Assembly (NCBI RefSeq): GCF_037120725.1
Contig: NZ_JBBAXC010000007.1
Location: 1 to 64,000, forward strand
Direction: 5' to 3'
DNA length: 64,000 nucleotides
From: Bacillus spongiae
GTDB taxonomy: Bacteria > Bacillota > Bacilli > Bacillales > Bacillaceae_K
The translations under genes were made by a program, and so were the position numbers. The notes below the pieces were generated by a model, which saw nothing but the letters and a program-made list of their open reading frames with translations, did not search any database and was not told the DNA's origin. Numbering within the stretch: position 1 is the first letter of the stretch; every line of letters begins with the position of its first letter. Of this stretch, positions 31,684 through 41,839 are shown piece by piece.

Positions 31684-31719
31684 GTTGCTGTTTCATTTTT
31701 GTGGTTGCTGTTATATAAT
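31684..31719 (+). promoter_or_regulatory. aceB promoter with paired direct repeats
   Basis: TATAAT at 31714-31719 is the -10, about 70 nt before the aceB start. The 9-mer GTTGCTGTT occurs at 31684-31692 and again at 31704-31712, exactly 20 bp apart (two helical turns), filling the usual -35 region. No good -35 is present, which suggests activator-dependent transcription. Confidence 0.5.
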
Positions 31720-31787
31720 ACAAATGTATTCAAATAACTGTTTTATAACAAAGGAAACAAACAGATAAAAGGAAGTGACGAGGGAGA

Positions 31788-33386
31788 ATGACCACAAAAA
31801 CGGTTGGATTGACGATTATCGGTAAGGTGACGGAGAAGTACAAAGAGATATTGACACCAGAAGCCTTGCAGTTTATTGAACAGCTCGAAAGACGATTTGG
31901 TGTTCACCGTCAAGATTTACTGGAAGCGAGAAAGGAAAAACAAGCAAAGTTAAATGAGGGTGACACGTTTGCATTTTTACCTGAAACGGAACATATAAGA
32001 AGGTGCGATTGGACGATTGCTCCACTTCCTGAAAAGCTTCAAGACCGTCGCGTTGAAATAACAGGTCCTGTTGACCGGAAAATGGTCATTAATGCCCTTA
32101 ACTCAGGTGCTAAAAGCTTTATGGCTTGTTTTGAAGACGCAACATCGCCTACATGGGAGAATGTGATTGAAGGACAACTTAACTTAAGGGATGCAGTGAA
32201 TGAAACGATTTCATTTGAAGGAAATGGGAAGCAATATGAATTGAACGAGGAGACGGCCATTTTAAATGTGAGACCTCGTGGGCTTCATCTAGAAGAAAGG
32301 CACCTGATTTTAGATGGTAAACCAATTTCTGCTAGCTTAGTAGATTTTGGGCTGTTTTTCTTCCACAATGCTGCTCGTCTCGTACAGCAAGAGAAAGGAC
32401 CGTATTTTTATTTACCGAAACTAGAAAGCTATTTAGAGGCTCGCTTATGGAATGATGTGTTTGTGTATGCACAAAAATATATTGGTATTCCAAGAGGGAG
32501 TATTAAAGCTACGGTATTAATTGAGACATTACCCGCGGTGTTTGAAATGGATGAAATATTGTTTGAATTAAGGGAACACTCGGCAGGGCTAAACTGTGGA
32601 CGTTGGGATTATATATTTAGTTACTTAAAGAAACTTCGAGAAAAGGAAGAGATGATTTTACCGGATCGTTCACAAGTTACGATGACCGTTCCGTTCATGA
32701 GGAAGTATTCCTTACTCACGATTCAAACTTGTCACCGACGTCTAGCTCCAGCCATGGGCGGAATGGCTGCGCAGATTCCTGTGAAAAATGACGAGAGAAA
32801 AAATGAAGAAGCCTTTACGAAAGTAAGGGCAGATAAAGAGCGAGAAGCGATGGACGGTCATGATGGAACATGGGTGGCGCATCCTGGGCTCGTGCCAGTT
32901 GCCTATGAAGCATTCAATCGGGAGTTAAAAGACCTGCCTAATCAAATTGATACGAAAAAACAGGAGGATTTAACTGTATCAGCAGAAGAGTTAATAGAAG
33001 TACCTCAGGGTCAAATTACCGAAGAGGGTGTTCGGTTAAATATTAATGTTGGGATTCAATACATTGCTTCCTGGCTGAGCGGCCGCGGTGCAGTTCCGAT
33101 TCACAACTTAATGGAAGATGCGGCTACGGCAGAAATATCAAGAGCACAATTATGGCAGTGGATTCGCCATCCAAAAGGTCAATTGCAAGATGGGCGTAAA
33201 GTGACGATGGAGCTTTATGACAAATTAAAGGAAGAAGAGCTTGAAAAAATTTGTATGGAAATAGGACATGAGGTGTACAAAGAGAGTCGCTTTGATGAAG
33301 CGGTCCAACTTTTTGACCAACTTATAAAAGAAGATGAATTCGTTGATTTTTTAACACTTCCAGGTTACGAGATTCTGACTAAATAA
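31788..33386 (+). CDS. aceB: malate synthase A
   Basis: Malate synthase condenses glyoxylate with acetyl-CoA to malate, the second glyoxylate-shunt enzyme, needed for growth on acetate or fatty acids. The 532-residue length fits isoform A. The family segment [16 protein letters not shown] is near residue 268, [15 protein letters not shown] near 304, and the C-terminal [18 protein letters not shown] near 442 carries the catalytic Asp. The ATG has GTGACGAGGGAGA upstream. It is followed 31 nt later by isocitrate lyase, forming the shunt operon. Confidence 0.97.
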   Translation: MTTKTVGLTIIGKVTEKYKEILTPEALQFIEQLERRFGVHRQDLLEARKEKQAKLNEGDTFAFLPETEHIRRCDWTIAPLPEKLQDRRVEITGPVDRKMVINALNSGAKSFMACFEDATSPTWENVIEGQLNLRDAVNETISFEGNGKQYELNEETAILNVRPRGLHLEERHLILDGKPISASLVDFGLFFFHNAARLVQQEKGPYFYLPKLESYLEARLWNDVFVYAQKYIGIPRGSIKATVLIETLPAVFEMDEILFELREHSAGLNCGRWDYIFSYLKKLREKEEMILPDRSQVTMTVPFMRKYSLLTIQTCHRRLAPAMGGMAAQIPVKNDERKNEEAFTKVRADKEREAMDGHDGTWVAHPGLVPVAYEAFNRELKDLPNQIDTKKQEDLTVSAEELIEVPQGQITEEGVRLNINVGIQYIASWLSGRGAVPIHNLMEDAATAEISRAQLWQWIRHPKGQLQDGRKVTMELYDKLKEEELEKICMEIGHEVYKESRFDEAVQLFDQLIKEDEFVDFLTLPGYEILTK

Positions 33387-33423
33387 TAGGAAAAAATATG
33401 AACTGTTTAGGGAGGAAATGAAA

Positions 33424-34710
33424 GTGAATAAACAAAATCGAGTAGTTAAGCTAACGGAAAATTGGGAAATGGACCCACGTTGGAACGGAATTACACGCAC
33501 CTATACGCCAGAAGAAGTTATTAAATTAAGAGGGTCTGTTGATATTGAATATACATTAGCTCGTCGTGGCTCTGAAAAGTTGTGGAAGCTCCTTCACGAA
33601 GAGAATTATGTTCATGCTTTAGGAGCATTAACGGGTAATCAAGCGGTTCAGCAAGTAAAAGCAGGTCTAAAAGCCATTTATTTGAGTGGGTGGCAAGTTG
33701 CGGCTGACGCTAATTTATCAGGACATATGTATCCAGATCAAAGCTTGTATCCGGCGAATTCGGTCCCTCATGTAGTCAAACGCATTAATCAAGCACTTCA
33801 ACGAGCAGATCAAGTTCAATTTGTAGAAGGTGACGATTCAATTGATTACTTCGTACCAATTGTCGCAGACGCTGAAGCAGGGTTTGGGGGACAATTAAAT
33901 GTATTTGAATTAATGAAAGGAATGATTGAGTCGGGTGCAGCTGCCGTTCATTTTGAAGATCAACTTTCTTCAGAAAAGAAATGTGGGCATTTAGGTGGGA
34001 AGGTATTACTTCCAACTCAAACTGCGGTACGTAATTTAATCTCCGCTCGTTTAGCTGCTGATGTTATGGGTGTTCCAACGCTAATTATTGCTCGAACAGA
34101 TGCAAATGCTGCGGATTTAATTACGAGTGATGTAGACCCAGTGGATGCAGAATTTATTACGGGTGATAGAACTCCAGAAGGATTCTTCCGAACAAAAGCG
34201 GGGCTGGATCAAGCGATTGCACGTGGGCTAGCTTATGCTCCTTATGCAGACTTAATCTGGTGTGAAACGTCAGAACCAAATTTAGAAGAAGCACGTCGCT
34301 TTGCGGAAGCCATTCATGAGAAGTTTCCTGGTAAGCTTTTAGCTTATAATTGTTCTCCATCTTTCAACTGGAAGAAGAAATTAGATGATGAAACGATTGC
34401 TAAATTCCAAGTGGAGCTAAGTAAAATGGGGTATAAATTCCAATTCGTTACTTTGGCTGGCTTCCACGCTTTAAACTATTCCATGTTTGAGCTTGCACGT
34501 GGTTATAAAGAGCGAGGAATGGCCGCATACTCTGAGTTACAAGAAGCTGAATTTGGAGTTGAACAACATGGATACACTGCAACACGCCATCAGCGTGAAG
34601 TCGGGACAGGGTACTTTGATCAAGTGTCCCTTGCCATTACAGGTGGAAACTCTTCAACGACGGCATTAAAAGGCTCCACAGAAGAAGAGCAATTTTCAAG
34701 CATTAAGTAA
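33424..34710 (+). CDS. aceA: isocitrate lyase
   Basis: Isocitrate lyase splits isocitrate into succinate and glyoxylate. The catalytic KKCGH motif is at about residues 185-189, and [11 protein letters not shown] near 81 and [10 protein letters not shown] near 148 are conserved. The family length is about 428. GTG 33424 is chosen because AGGGAGGA is 7 nt upstream; the ATG at 33418 is only 1-2 nt from that site but is also plausible. A strong terminator closes the operon. Confidence 0.97.
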   Translation: MNKQNRVVKLTENWEMDPRWNGITRTYTPEEVIKLRGSVDIEYTLARRGSEKLWKLLHEENYVHALGALTGNQAVQQVKAGLKAIYLSGWQVAADANLSGHMYPDQSLYPANSVPHVVKRINQALQRADQVQFVEGDDSIDYFVPIVADAEAGFGGQLNVFELMKGMIESGAAAVHFEDQLSSEKKCGHLGGKVLLPTQTAVRNLISARLAADVMGVPTLIIARTDANAADLITSDVDPVDAEFITGDRTPEGFFRTKAGLDQAIARGLAYAPYADLIWCETSEPNLEEARRFAEAIHEKFPGKLLAYNCSPSFNWKKKLDDETIAKFQVELSKMGYKFQFVTLAGFHALNYSMFELARGYKERGMAAYSELQEAEFGVEQHGYTATRHQREVGTGYFDQVSLAITGGNSSTTALKGSTEEEQFSSIK

Positions 34711-34751
34711 CGATCTTTCAGGTTTAACTAGGTAGCTTATTCTCCTCTGTA

Positions 34752-34783
34752 TCACCCGCCGTTTGTTCGGCGGGCTTTTTTAT
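34752..34783 (+). terminator. terminator after aceA
   Basis: A GC-rich 7-bp stem (cccgccg with cggcggg, loop tttgtt) is followed by ctttttta. Confidence 0.93.
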
Positions 34784-34860
34784 TTGTAGAAATAGGTGGG
34801 GGAGATGTTAAATGAAGGATGACAATAAGTGGGAGTGTAATTGAGTTAACGAAATGCTCA

Positions 34861-34886
34861 AGTTTAATCAAACGTTTGTTTAAACT
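34861..34886. promoter_or_regulatory. 26-bp palindrome, probable TetR-type operator
   Basis: AGTTTAATCAAACGTTTGTTTAAACT (split as AGTTTAATCAAAC + GTTTGTTTAAACT) is palindromic except for one base pair. It lies about 85 bp upstream of the EPS promoter -10. A 20-bp core is repeated exactly at 54184-54203. The size and symmetry suit a TetR-family repressor dimer pair. It is flanked by a further imperfect inverted repeat (34846-34859 and 34905-34919). Confidence 0.65.
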
Positions 34887-34965
34887 GTTTTCATTACTTT
34901 TATCGAGTATTTTCGTTAAAATTATAGAAATTATGACAATTTACCCAAAAAATACAGAGGAGTTA

Positions 34966-34974
34966 TGCTATAAT
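34966..34974 (+). promoter_or_regulatory. EPS operon promoter, extended -10
   Basis: TGCTATAAT, the same extended -10 as before pcrB, lies 54 nt before the first EPS gene. No good -35 is at the usual spacing. The leader to the start codon has no obvious terminator. Confidence 0.6.
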
Positions 34975-35027
34975 ACTAAGAAATTCGACAGGAACTAGGA
35001 GAATACACTTAATTTCAGGAGGGAATT

Positions 35028-35774
35028 ATGGAAGAGACTATTAGTCTAAAGGATCTATTAGATACTTTGAGAAAGAGAATTCGATTAATCTTCACAATTA
35101 CGTTAATAACAGTAGCGTGTAGTGGGTTTATAACCTTCTTTTTGTTAACACCTATCTATCAATCATCTACGCAACTTTTAGTTAATAAATCGAATACAGA
35201 TGCAACGTTTTATAATACAAATGATATTCAGGCAAATTTACAATTAATTAACACGTATAGCGTCATTATGAAAAGCCCGGCGATACTTGAGATAGTAATT
35301 GAGGAGTTAAAGCTAGATACAACGGTGGAGGAACTCGATGAAAAATTGACCATCCAGAGCCAAAAGGATTCTCAGGTGCTAAAATTGTCTGTCCAACATG
35401 CGGATGCTGAAAAAACGGTCGCTATTGCAAATAAGACAGCGGAAGTATTTAAACGTGAAATTCCTACCATTATGAATGTAGATAATGTGACGATTCTCTC
35501 GGTAGCAGCTAATAGTTCTAAATTAACACCAATTAAGCCTCAACCTATTTTAAATATAGCGATTTCTCTTATTATCGGTTTATTGTCTGGTACTGGGATT
35601 GCTTTTCTATTAGAAATCATTGATAAAACAGTAAAGAAAGAAGAAGATATTGAAAAATCAGTAGGTATTCCAGTAATAGGAATTATTTCAAGGATGGATG
35701 GCCCACAGATGGAAACTTCCGAAAGACGAAAAAATCGAAATAGAAAATTACGAGGTGAGACCTTTGGTTCTTAG
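35028..35774 (+). CDS. Wzz/CapA-type chain-length and kinase-activator protein
   Basis: A 248-residue membrane protein with the Wzz topology: a helix at about residues 20-42, an extracellular domain and a second helix at about 183-203 near the PQPILNIAISLIIGLLSGT segment. A cytosolic C-terminal tail follows. In Bacillus (EpsA, YwqC, CapA) such proteins control polymer length and activate the adjacent tyrosine kinase through this tail. CAGGAGGG precedes the ATG. It overlaps the kinase gene by 11 nt, so the two are translationally coupled. Confidence 0.92.
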   Translation: MEETISLKDLLDTLRKRIRLIFTITLITVACSGFITFFLLTPIYQSSTQLLVNKSNTDATFYNTNDIQANLQLINTYSVIMKSPAILEIVIEELKLDTTVEELDEKLTIQSQKDSQVLKLSVQHADAEKTVAIANKTAEVFKREIPTIMNVDNVTILSVAANSSKLTPIKPQPILNIAISLIIGLLSGTGIAFLLEIIDKTVKKEEDIEKSVGIPVIGIISRMDGPQMETSERRKNRNRKLRGETFGS

Positions 35775-36459
35775 AAGACGAAAGAAGAAACCTGTACATA
35801 AACGAAATCTGGTAGCACATTTGAATCCAAAATCACCTATTTCCGAGCAATACAGAACACTTCGAACGAATATTCAATTTTCTGTAGTGGATGAGGAAAT
35901 TCATTCTATAATGGTCACGTCAGCAGGTCCTGGAGAAGGAAAATCGACAACAGTGGCAAACCTGGCGGTCGTATTTGCACAGCAGGGGAAAAGGGTATTG
36001 CTGATTGATGCAGATATGCGAAAGCCAACAGCGCATTATACATTTAACCTAGGAAATGGTATCGGGTTAACGAATGTGCTGATGAGACAAGTAACGTTGC
36101 AAGAGGCTTCTCAAGAGACGTTCGTTCCCAACCTAGATTTACTTGCATGTGGGCCTATTCCACCAAACCCAGCTGAATTACTAAGTTCAAAATCGATGAA
36201 GCGTTTTTTAAAGGGTGTATATGATGAATATGATTTGGTCTTATTTGATTCACCACCATTATTGGCAGTAACTGATGCCCAAGTGATTGCGAACCAAGTT
36301 AGTGGAACGATATTAGTAGCTTCTTCAGAAGAAACTCACCGTGATGCTCTTGTAAAGGCGAAAGAATCACTAGTAACAGCCAAAGCAAAAATATTGGGGG
36401 TAGTATTAAACAACCTCAATATCGATGATACCAATTTGTACTATTATAATAGAAATTAA
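35764..36459 (+). CDS. BY-type tyrosine kinase
   Basis: The cytosolic kinase of a two-piece bacterial tyrosine kinase (EpsB, YwqD type). PKSPISEQYRTLRTNIQF near residues 21-38 is the activator-contact and oligomerisation segment. Walker A GPGEGKST is at about 55-62, Walker A' LLIDADMRKP near 78, and Walker B LVLFDSPP near 156. The C-terminus NLYYYNRN holds the tyrosine cluster that is autophosphorylated. The start is TTG 35764 with GAGGTGA upstream; an ATG at 35698 opens the frame but would add 22 unrelated residues. Confidence 0.92.
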   Translation: MVLRRRKKKPVHKRNLVAHLNPKSPISEQYRTLRTNIQFSVVDEEIHSIMVTSAGPGEGKSTTVANLAVVFAQQGKRVLLIDADMRKPTAHYTFNLGNGIGLTNVLMRQVTLQEASQETFVPNLDLLACGPIPPNPAELLSSKSMKRFLKGVYDEYDLVLFDSPPLLAVTDAQVIANQVSGTILVASSEETHRDALVKAKESLVTAKAKILGVVLNNLNIDDTNLYYYNRN

Positions 36460-36518
36460 TACATATACCTGACTAAAGTTTACTTCAATATATTAGTTCA
36501 AAAAAATGGGGGACATGT

Positions 36519-37280
36519 ATGATCGATATTCATTGTCATATATTACCGAATATGGATGATGGAGCAGCAGAGCTTCAGCATAGCATTGAGATGGCACGTC
36601 AAGCAGTTAGTGAAGGCGTGAAAACCATTATTGCGACACCACATTTGAATAGTACATACTCTAATAAAAAAACAGATATACTTGCCGCTACAAAACAATT
36701 AAAGGTCGAGCTAAATGATGCTAACATCCCAATTAACATTCTTCCTGGCCAAGAGCCAAGAATTTATGGAGAGATATTACAAGATTACAATAATGGAGAC
36801 ATCTTAACGTTAAATCATTCTAACTATTTATTTATTGAGTTTCCTTCTAACTATATTCCTCAGTATTCAAAGCGTTTGTTATATGATATTCAGTTAGAAG
36901 GACTGACACCTATCATTGTTCACCCAGAACGAAATAAAGAATTTATGAATCATCCGAATAAATTGGTTGACTTTATTCAAAATGGATCACTTAGTCAGAT
37001 TACGGCATCCAGTGTGGCAGGAGTATTCGGGAAAAAAATTCAAAAATTATCATTTCAATTAATAGAAGCTAACTTAGTTCACTTTATTGCATCGGATGCT
37101 CATAACCTTGAAAGTCGTGGGTTTAAAATGGTAAATGCTTTTGAAAAGATTGGTAAGAGAGTAGGGGCAGACTGGGTCAATTATTTTCATAAGAATGCGT
37201 ATTTAGTCTCTGAAAATAAGTCAATTTACAAAGAAGTGCCTCAACCTATTCAGCAGAAGAAATTTTGGGGTATTTTTTGA
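36519..37280 (+). CDS. PHP-type protein-tyrosine phosphatase (YwqE/CpsB)
   Basis: A manganese-dependent tyrosine phosphatase of the PHP superfamily that would reset the kinase. It begins MIDIHCHILPNMDDGA (metal ligands H5 and H7). Further ligands are in ATPHLN near residue 40, HPERN near 138 and ASDAHN near 193. The length of 253 matches YwqE and CpsB. GGGGG precedes the ATG. It is 59 nt after the kinase gene, completing the regulatory triad of Gram-positive capsule loci. Confidence 0.93.
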   Translation: MIDIHCHILPNMDDGAAELQHSIEMARQAVSEGVKTIIATPHLNSTYSNKKTDILAATKQLKVELNDANIPINILPGQEPRIYGEILQDYNNGDILTLNHSNYLFIEFPSNYIPQYSKRLLYDIQLEGLTPIIVHPERNKEFMNHPNKLVDFIQNGSLSQITASSVAGVFGKKIQKLSFQLIEANLVHFIASDAHNLESRGFKMVNAFEKIGKRVGADWVNYFHKNAYLVSENKSIYKEVPQPIQQKKFWGIF

Positions 37281-37344
37281 GTAGTTAATGAAAAAGCCAA
37301 ATCTCGTTATTTTTCTTACGAATTTTTTGCTCTAATCTAGGTCA

Positions 37345-37509
37345 TTGGTCGTACGGGCTTTAGGTTATAGATGTATTAAAGGAGCGATTGATAAGCCTCG
37401 TTCTAATGATAAACACACCAAAATTAATAAAACAAATAAGAGTATCATTCTACTAGGTATAGAGAAAGAGTGTTACGTTCACTACAGCTTTGAGAGTAAA
37501 GGAGAGTAA
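37345..37509 (+). pseudogene. possible open-frame remnant before galU
   Basis: A TTG-started frame of 54 codons in the 235-nt gap. It is rich in K and N, has no ribosome binding site and ends inside the galU leader. I do not recognise it, and it may be chance. Confidence 0.15.
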
Positions 37510-37515
37510 ACGTTC

Positions 37516-38403
37516 ATGAAGAAAATTAGAAAGGCAATCATTCCTGCTGCAGGGTTAGGTACAAGGTTTTTACCAGCAACGAAGGCGATGCCAAAAGAGA
37601 TGCTTCCAATCGTCGATAAACCTACTATTCAATATATAGTAGAAGAAGCGATTGATTCTGGGATAGAGGATATTATTATTGTAACGGGAAAAGGGAAGCG
37701 AGCAATTGAGGACCATTTCGATGTTGCACCAGACTTAGAAAGGAACTTGGTGAAAAAAGGGAAAATAGACTTACTTGAAGAAGTGCAGTATTCAAGCAAT
37801 CTAGCAAATATCCACTATATACGGCAAAAAGAACCAATGGGGCTAGGACATGCTGTTTGGTGTGCTCGTAACTTTATAGGTGATGAACCTTTTGCCGTGT
37901 TACTCGGAGATGACATTGTTGTGAGTGATACACCTTGTTTAAAACAACTGCTGCAACAGTATGACGACACAGGTTCGCCTATTATTGGGGTTCAGACAGT
38001 AGAAGAAAACCAAACCCATCGATATGGTATCATCGATCCCTTAAAGAAGAAAGGAAAAAGATATCAAATAAATCATTTTGTAGAAAAACCAGCACCCGGT
38101 ACATCCCCTTCAAATTTAGCGATTATAGGACGTTATCTTCTTACACCTGAAATCTTTGCTTTATTAGAAAAGCAACAAACTGGTGTATCCGGGGAGATTC
38201 AATTAACAGATGCTCTCCAAAAACTAAATGAAAAACAATCGGTCTATGCATATGAATTCACAGGTGAACGCTATGATGTTGGAGAGAAAATCGGCTTTGT
38301 TAAAACAACAATTGATTTTGCCCTACAACATGAAGAAATAAAAGAAGAGGTGTTGATGTACATGAAAGATATAGTAGGAGAGGTTGGAATTACGAAAAGG
38401 TAG
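37516..38403 (+). CDS. galU: UTP-glucose-1-phosphate uridylyltransferase
   Basis: GalU makes UDP-glucose from UTP and glucose-1-phosphate. The nucleotide-binding [20 protein letters not shown] is at about residues 9-28, VEEAIDSGI near 52, and FVEKPAPG near 192. The length of 295 fits GalU/GtaB. GGAGAG precedes the ATG. In this locus it would supply sugar nucleotide for the polymer; a second chromosomal copy is likely but cannot be seen here. Confidence 0.96.
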   Translation: MKKIRKAIIPAAGLGTRFLPATKAMPKEMLPIVDKPTIQYIVEEAIDSGIEDIIIVTGKGKRAIEDHFDVAPDLERNLVKKGKIDLLEEVQYSSNLANIHYIRQKEPMGLGHAVWCARNFIGDEPFAVLLGDDIVVSDTPCLKQLLQQYDDTGSPIIGVQTVEENQTHRYGIIDPLKKKGKRYQINHFVEKPAPGTSPSNLAIIGRYLLTPEIFALLEKQQTGVSGEIQLTDALQKLNEKQSVYAYEFTGERYDVGEKIGFVKTTIDFALQHEEIKEEVLMYMKDIVGEVGITKR

Positions 38404-38520
38404 CTCAAACGATATCTCATTGTAAAAATTCCACCTTCAAAGAATAGTATGACATATATTACCGAATTTAATAGGATTCTTGTGGAGTAGTACTCAATTT
38501 TGTATATATAAAGCGAGTGA

Positions 38521-38557
38521 AAATACAAAAACAATTGTTTAGTGTTTTTGTATTTGT
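38521..38557 (+). terminator. hairpin, possible terminator after galU
   Basis: A perfect 13-bp AT-rich stem (aaatacaaaaaca with tgtttttgtattt) has a loop of about 9 nt. The T-rich strand is in the stem and only a short U tract follows, so termination strength is uncertain. The rest of 38404-38752 is AT-rich, with no gene or clear promoter. Confidence 0.5.
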
Positions 38558-38752
38558 ACGTCATTAAATAAGAGTTTTTTTATACTAAGTAATTTTACAC
38601 TTGGTTACGGTTTATACGGAACAATATGTCTATATAAATTATACGAGAGAGAATACCTACATACAGTTACTATTAATATCGGAATTCTACTAAAAATATA
38701 AATAGTAAACACTTATATTCTTTTTGAATAATAAAAAAGGCAGGGATATCTA

Positions 38753-40573
38753 TTGACATACCACAGAAGATTAACATTACTACTGCTACTTGACTCTGTA
38801 ATTGTGTTATTTGCGATTCACGCAAGTAACGCACTATTATATCCTTCCACTGTAAAGTATAGCTGGTCATTACTTCTCGTTAGTTCGCTATCTTTACTCA
38901 TTAGTCACCATGTATTTGCATGGAATTATCGTTTGTATCATCGAGCGTGGTCCTATGCTAGCGTAGGTGAACTAATGGTAATTGTAAAATCAGTTACTGT
39001 ATCTATTATAACTGCTGGAATAATCCAATTTATAATAGAACAACAAATCTATTATAGGGTACTTGCCTTGACTTGGATGGTCCATATCATTTTAATAGGA
39101 GGATCTCGTTTTTTTTGGCGCATTTACCGGGATTTGTTTATTAAAGAGACGCTTGGGAAGAAACGGGCGCTGATAGTCGGAGCCGGGGCGGCGGGCTCCA
39201 TTGTTGTACGACAATTATTAAATAGTGATGAGTCTGATTTACAACCTATCATGCTAGTGGATGATGATGAGAAAAAAAAACGACTTCAATTGTACGGAAT
39301 TACAGTAGAAGGGGCTATCTTAGATATAGCTGATCTTGTTAAAAAACACAGAATTGATCAAATTATTATTGCTATTCCTTCTTTATCTAAAATAGAACTT
39401 CAACGTATTTATCTTGAATGTGCTAAGACTAATGCAAGTACGAAAATTCTTCCACGCATCGAGGATGTTCTATCGGGAAAAATTTCTGTTAGTCAGTTTC
39501 GTGAAGTAGAAGTTGAAGATTTGTTAGGAAGAGATCAGGTACAGCTAAATATTCAATCGATTTCAAAGATGGTTACAGAAAAAACGGTTTTGGTGACAGG
39601 AGCAGGTGGCTCCATTGGATCTGAGATCTGTCGTCAGGTAGCAATATTTAACCCGAAAAAACTATTGCTGTTAGGTCACGGAGAAAATTCAATTTACTGT
39701 ATAGAAATGGAAATGAAGAAACGATACGGAAATCGAATTGAACTGATTCCTATTATTGCAGATATTCAAGACAGAGAGAGGATTATGGAAGTGATGAAGG
39801 AGCATAGACCAGAAGTTGTTTATCATGCTGCGGCTCATAAACATGTTCCATTAATGGAGTATAATCCAAAGGAAGCTGTTAAGAACAATATACTTGGTAC
39901 AAAAAATGTGGCTGAATCTGCAGATAGGTATGGTGTCGAAACATTTGTCTTAATATCCTCTGATAAGGCAGTTAACCCAACCAATGTAATGGGAGCGACT
40001 AAAAGAATTGCTGAAATGGTTATTCAAAACTTAGATCCAACTAGTTCAACGCGTTTTGTGGCTGTTCGGTTTGGGAATGTGTTGGGTAGCCGTGGAAGTG
40101 TTATACCGCTCTTTAAAAAACAAATTCAAGCAGGTGGTCCGGTTACCGTTACCCACCCAGAAATGACGCGTTATTTTATGACCATTCCTGAAGCGTCTCG
40201 CTTAGTACTACAAGCAGGATCGCTAGCTCGTGGCGGAGAAATCTTTGTGCTTGATATGGGTGAACCGGTAAAGATAGTCGATTTGGCCAAAAATTTAATT
40301 CAATTGTCAGGTTACTCCGAAGAAGAAATTGGAATCGAATATACAGGCATACGACCTGGCGAGAAGATGTATGAGGAATTGCTAGGAGAAAAAGAGGTTC
40401 ATGTCGATGCTGTTTTTCCTAAGATTTTTATCGGTAAGTCCGTTGAGGTCGATTTTGAAAGAGTACAGGATTTGATAGTGAGCTATGAGCAATTTGACTA
40501 CAATTATTTAAGGGAGTATGTGTTAAGTTTAGCGAATAACCGTGATCAAGGTTTATTAACGGTTGCTAAATAA
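38753..40573 (+). CDS. membrane UDP-GlcNAc 4,6-dehydratase (EpsC/PglF/CapD type)
   Basis: A 606-residue protein with four N-terminal membrane helices (about residues 8-120), a CoA-binding-like Rossmann segment RALIVGAGAAGSIVVRQLL near 138, and an extended short-chain dehydrogenase domain with TGAGGSIGSEICRQ near 283. Its active-site region lacks a classical YxxxK and reads ISSDKAVNPTNVMGATKR near 401, typical of this class. It makes UDP-4-keto-6-deoxy-GlcNAc, the precursor of bacillosamine-type sugars. The start is TTG, with AGGCAGGG upstream. Confidence 0.93.
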   Translation: MTYHRRLTLLLLLDSVIVLFAIHASNALLYPSTVKYSWSLLLVSSLSLLISHHVFAWNYRLYHRAWSYASVGELMVIVKSVTVSIITAGIIQFIIEQQIYYRVLALTWMVHIILIGGSRFFWRIYRDLFIKETLGKKRALIVGAGAAGSIVVRQLLNSDESDLQPIMLVDDDEKKKRLQLYGITVEGAILDIADLVKKHRIDQIIIAIPSLSKIELQRIYLECAKTNASTKILPRIEDVLSGKISVSQFREVEVEDLLGRDQVQLNIQSISKMVTEKTVLVTGAGGSIGSEICRQVAIFNPKKLLLLGHGENSIYCIEMEMKKRYGNRIELIPIIADIQDRERIMEVMKEHRPEVVYHAAAHKHVPLMEYNPKEAVKNNILGTKNVAESADRYGVETFVLISSDKAVNPTNVMGATKRIAEMVIQNLDPTSSTRFVAVRFGNVLGSRGSVIPLFKKQIQAGGPVTVTHPEMTRYFMTIPEASRLVLQAGSLARGGEIFVLDMGEPVKIVDLAKNLIQLSGYSEEEIGIEYTGIRPGEKMYEELLGEKEVHVDAVFPKIFIGKSVEVDFERVQDLIVSYEQFDYNYLREYVLSLANNRDQGLLTVAK

Positions 40574-40729
40574 GACGCAGTGGCGATAGAGCTATCCATA
40601 GGTGATTTAAGATAGTTGAGTCTTTCATTCATGTTTTTAGTGTTGGGTGGAGAGTGGAATTTAATGAAAGATAAAGCATAAATAAAAAATAAATTATCGT
40701 TAGTAGAAAGAGAAGGGAAGACGTAGTTC

Positions 40730-41839
40730 ATGAACAATCGAATATATCTCTCTTCACCTCATATGAGTGATGAGGGGTACGAGATGGAATATATTAAAAA
40801 TGCCTTTGATTCAAACTGGATTGCACCCCTGGGGGAAAATGTGAATAAATTTGAAGAGGAAATGGCCACTTTCGTTCGTTCGAAAGCAGGTGCAGCTCTT
40901 TCCTCTGGTACTGCTGCTATTCATTTAGCATTAAGAGCTGTAGGAGTAGAAGAAGGAGATATTGTATTTTGTTCAACCCTCACTTTTTCAGCAACGGCCA
41001 ACCCGATTATCTATCAAAATGCTGTCCCAGTTTTCATAGATAGTGATGATAAAACGTGGAATATGTGTCCTAAGGCTTTAGAGAAAGCTTTCCGAAAATA
41101 TCCATCTGTTAAAGCGGTAATAGTTGTTCATTTGTATGGATTGTCTGCTGATATGGATAAAATAGTTGAACTATGTAAGCGTTACAATGTTGCATTGATT
41201 GAAGATGCTGCTGAAAGTCTAGGTACTCTTTATAAAGGAAAGCATACGGGGACGTTTGGTGACTACGGAATCTTTTCTTTTAATGGAAATAAAATTATTA
41301 CAACCTCCGGTGGAGGTATGCTCGTTTCTGATAAAGAAGAGAGAATTGAGAAGGTAAGGTTTTGGGCAACTCAATCAAAGGATCCAGCAAGACATTACGA
41401 GCATAGTGAATTAGGCTTTAATTATCGCATGAGTAATGTGGTTGCTGGCATTGGTAGAGGACAACTTAAGGTTTTAGAAGAAAGGGTAAAAAAGAAAAGG
41501 TATATTTATAAATTTTATAAACGAGAACTAGGCAATTTGGAAGGTGTTGAGATGATGCCAATGAATTCTTGGGATCATCCGAATTATTGGTTAAGCTGTT
41601 TGAGCCTAAAAGGAAAGGTAAGACCATTTGATATAATCGAGGCTTTAGAACAGGAGAATATTGAGTCACGACCTATTTGGAAACCTATGCATATGCAACC
41701 CTTCTTTGAAAAATATGATTATATTGGGACAGATATTTCTGAGACTCTATTTAATAATGGTATTTGTTTGCCATCTGATACAAAGATGGAAGATGAGGAT
41801 CTGAGTAGAATCGTAAAGATAATAAAGAAATTGTGGTGA
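40730..41839 (+). CDS. DegT/DnrJ-type sugar aminotransferase (EpsN/PglE type)
   Basis: A PLP-dependent aminotransferase of 369 residues that would aminate the 4-keto sugar made by the dehydratase. The PLP lysine is in SFNGNKIITTSGGG, about K188. EDAAESLG near 163 binds PLP, LSSGTAAIHLAL near 57 contacts the phosphate, and the C-terminal ESRPIWKPMHMQPFF segment is typical of EpsN/PglE. GAAGGGAAG precedes the ATG. It overlaps the next gene by 1 nt. No acetyltransferase for the product is found in the locus. Confidence 0.94.
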   Translation: MNNRIYLSSPHMSDEGYEMEYIKNAFDSNWIAPLGENVNKFEEEMATFVRSKAGAALSSGTAAIHLALRAVGVEEGDIVFCSTLTFSATANPIIYQNAVPVFIDSDDKTWNMCPKALEKAFRKYPSVKAVIVVHLYGLSADMDKIVELCKRYNVALIEDAAESLGTLYKGKHTGTFGDYGIFSFNGNKIITTSGGGMLVSDKEERIEKVRFWATQSKDPARHYEHSELGFNYRMSNVVAGIGRGQLKVLEERVKKKRYIYKFYKRELGNLEGVEMMPMNSWDHPNYWLSCLSLKGKVRPFDIIEALEQENIESRPIWKPMHMQPFFEKYDYIGTDISETLFNNGICLPSDTKMEDEDLSRIVKIIKKLW

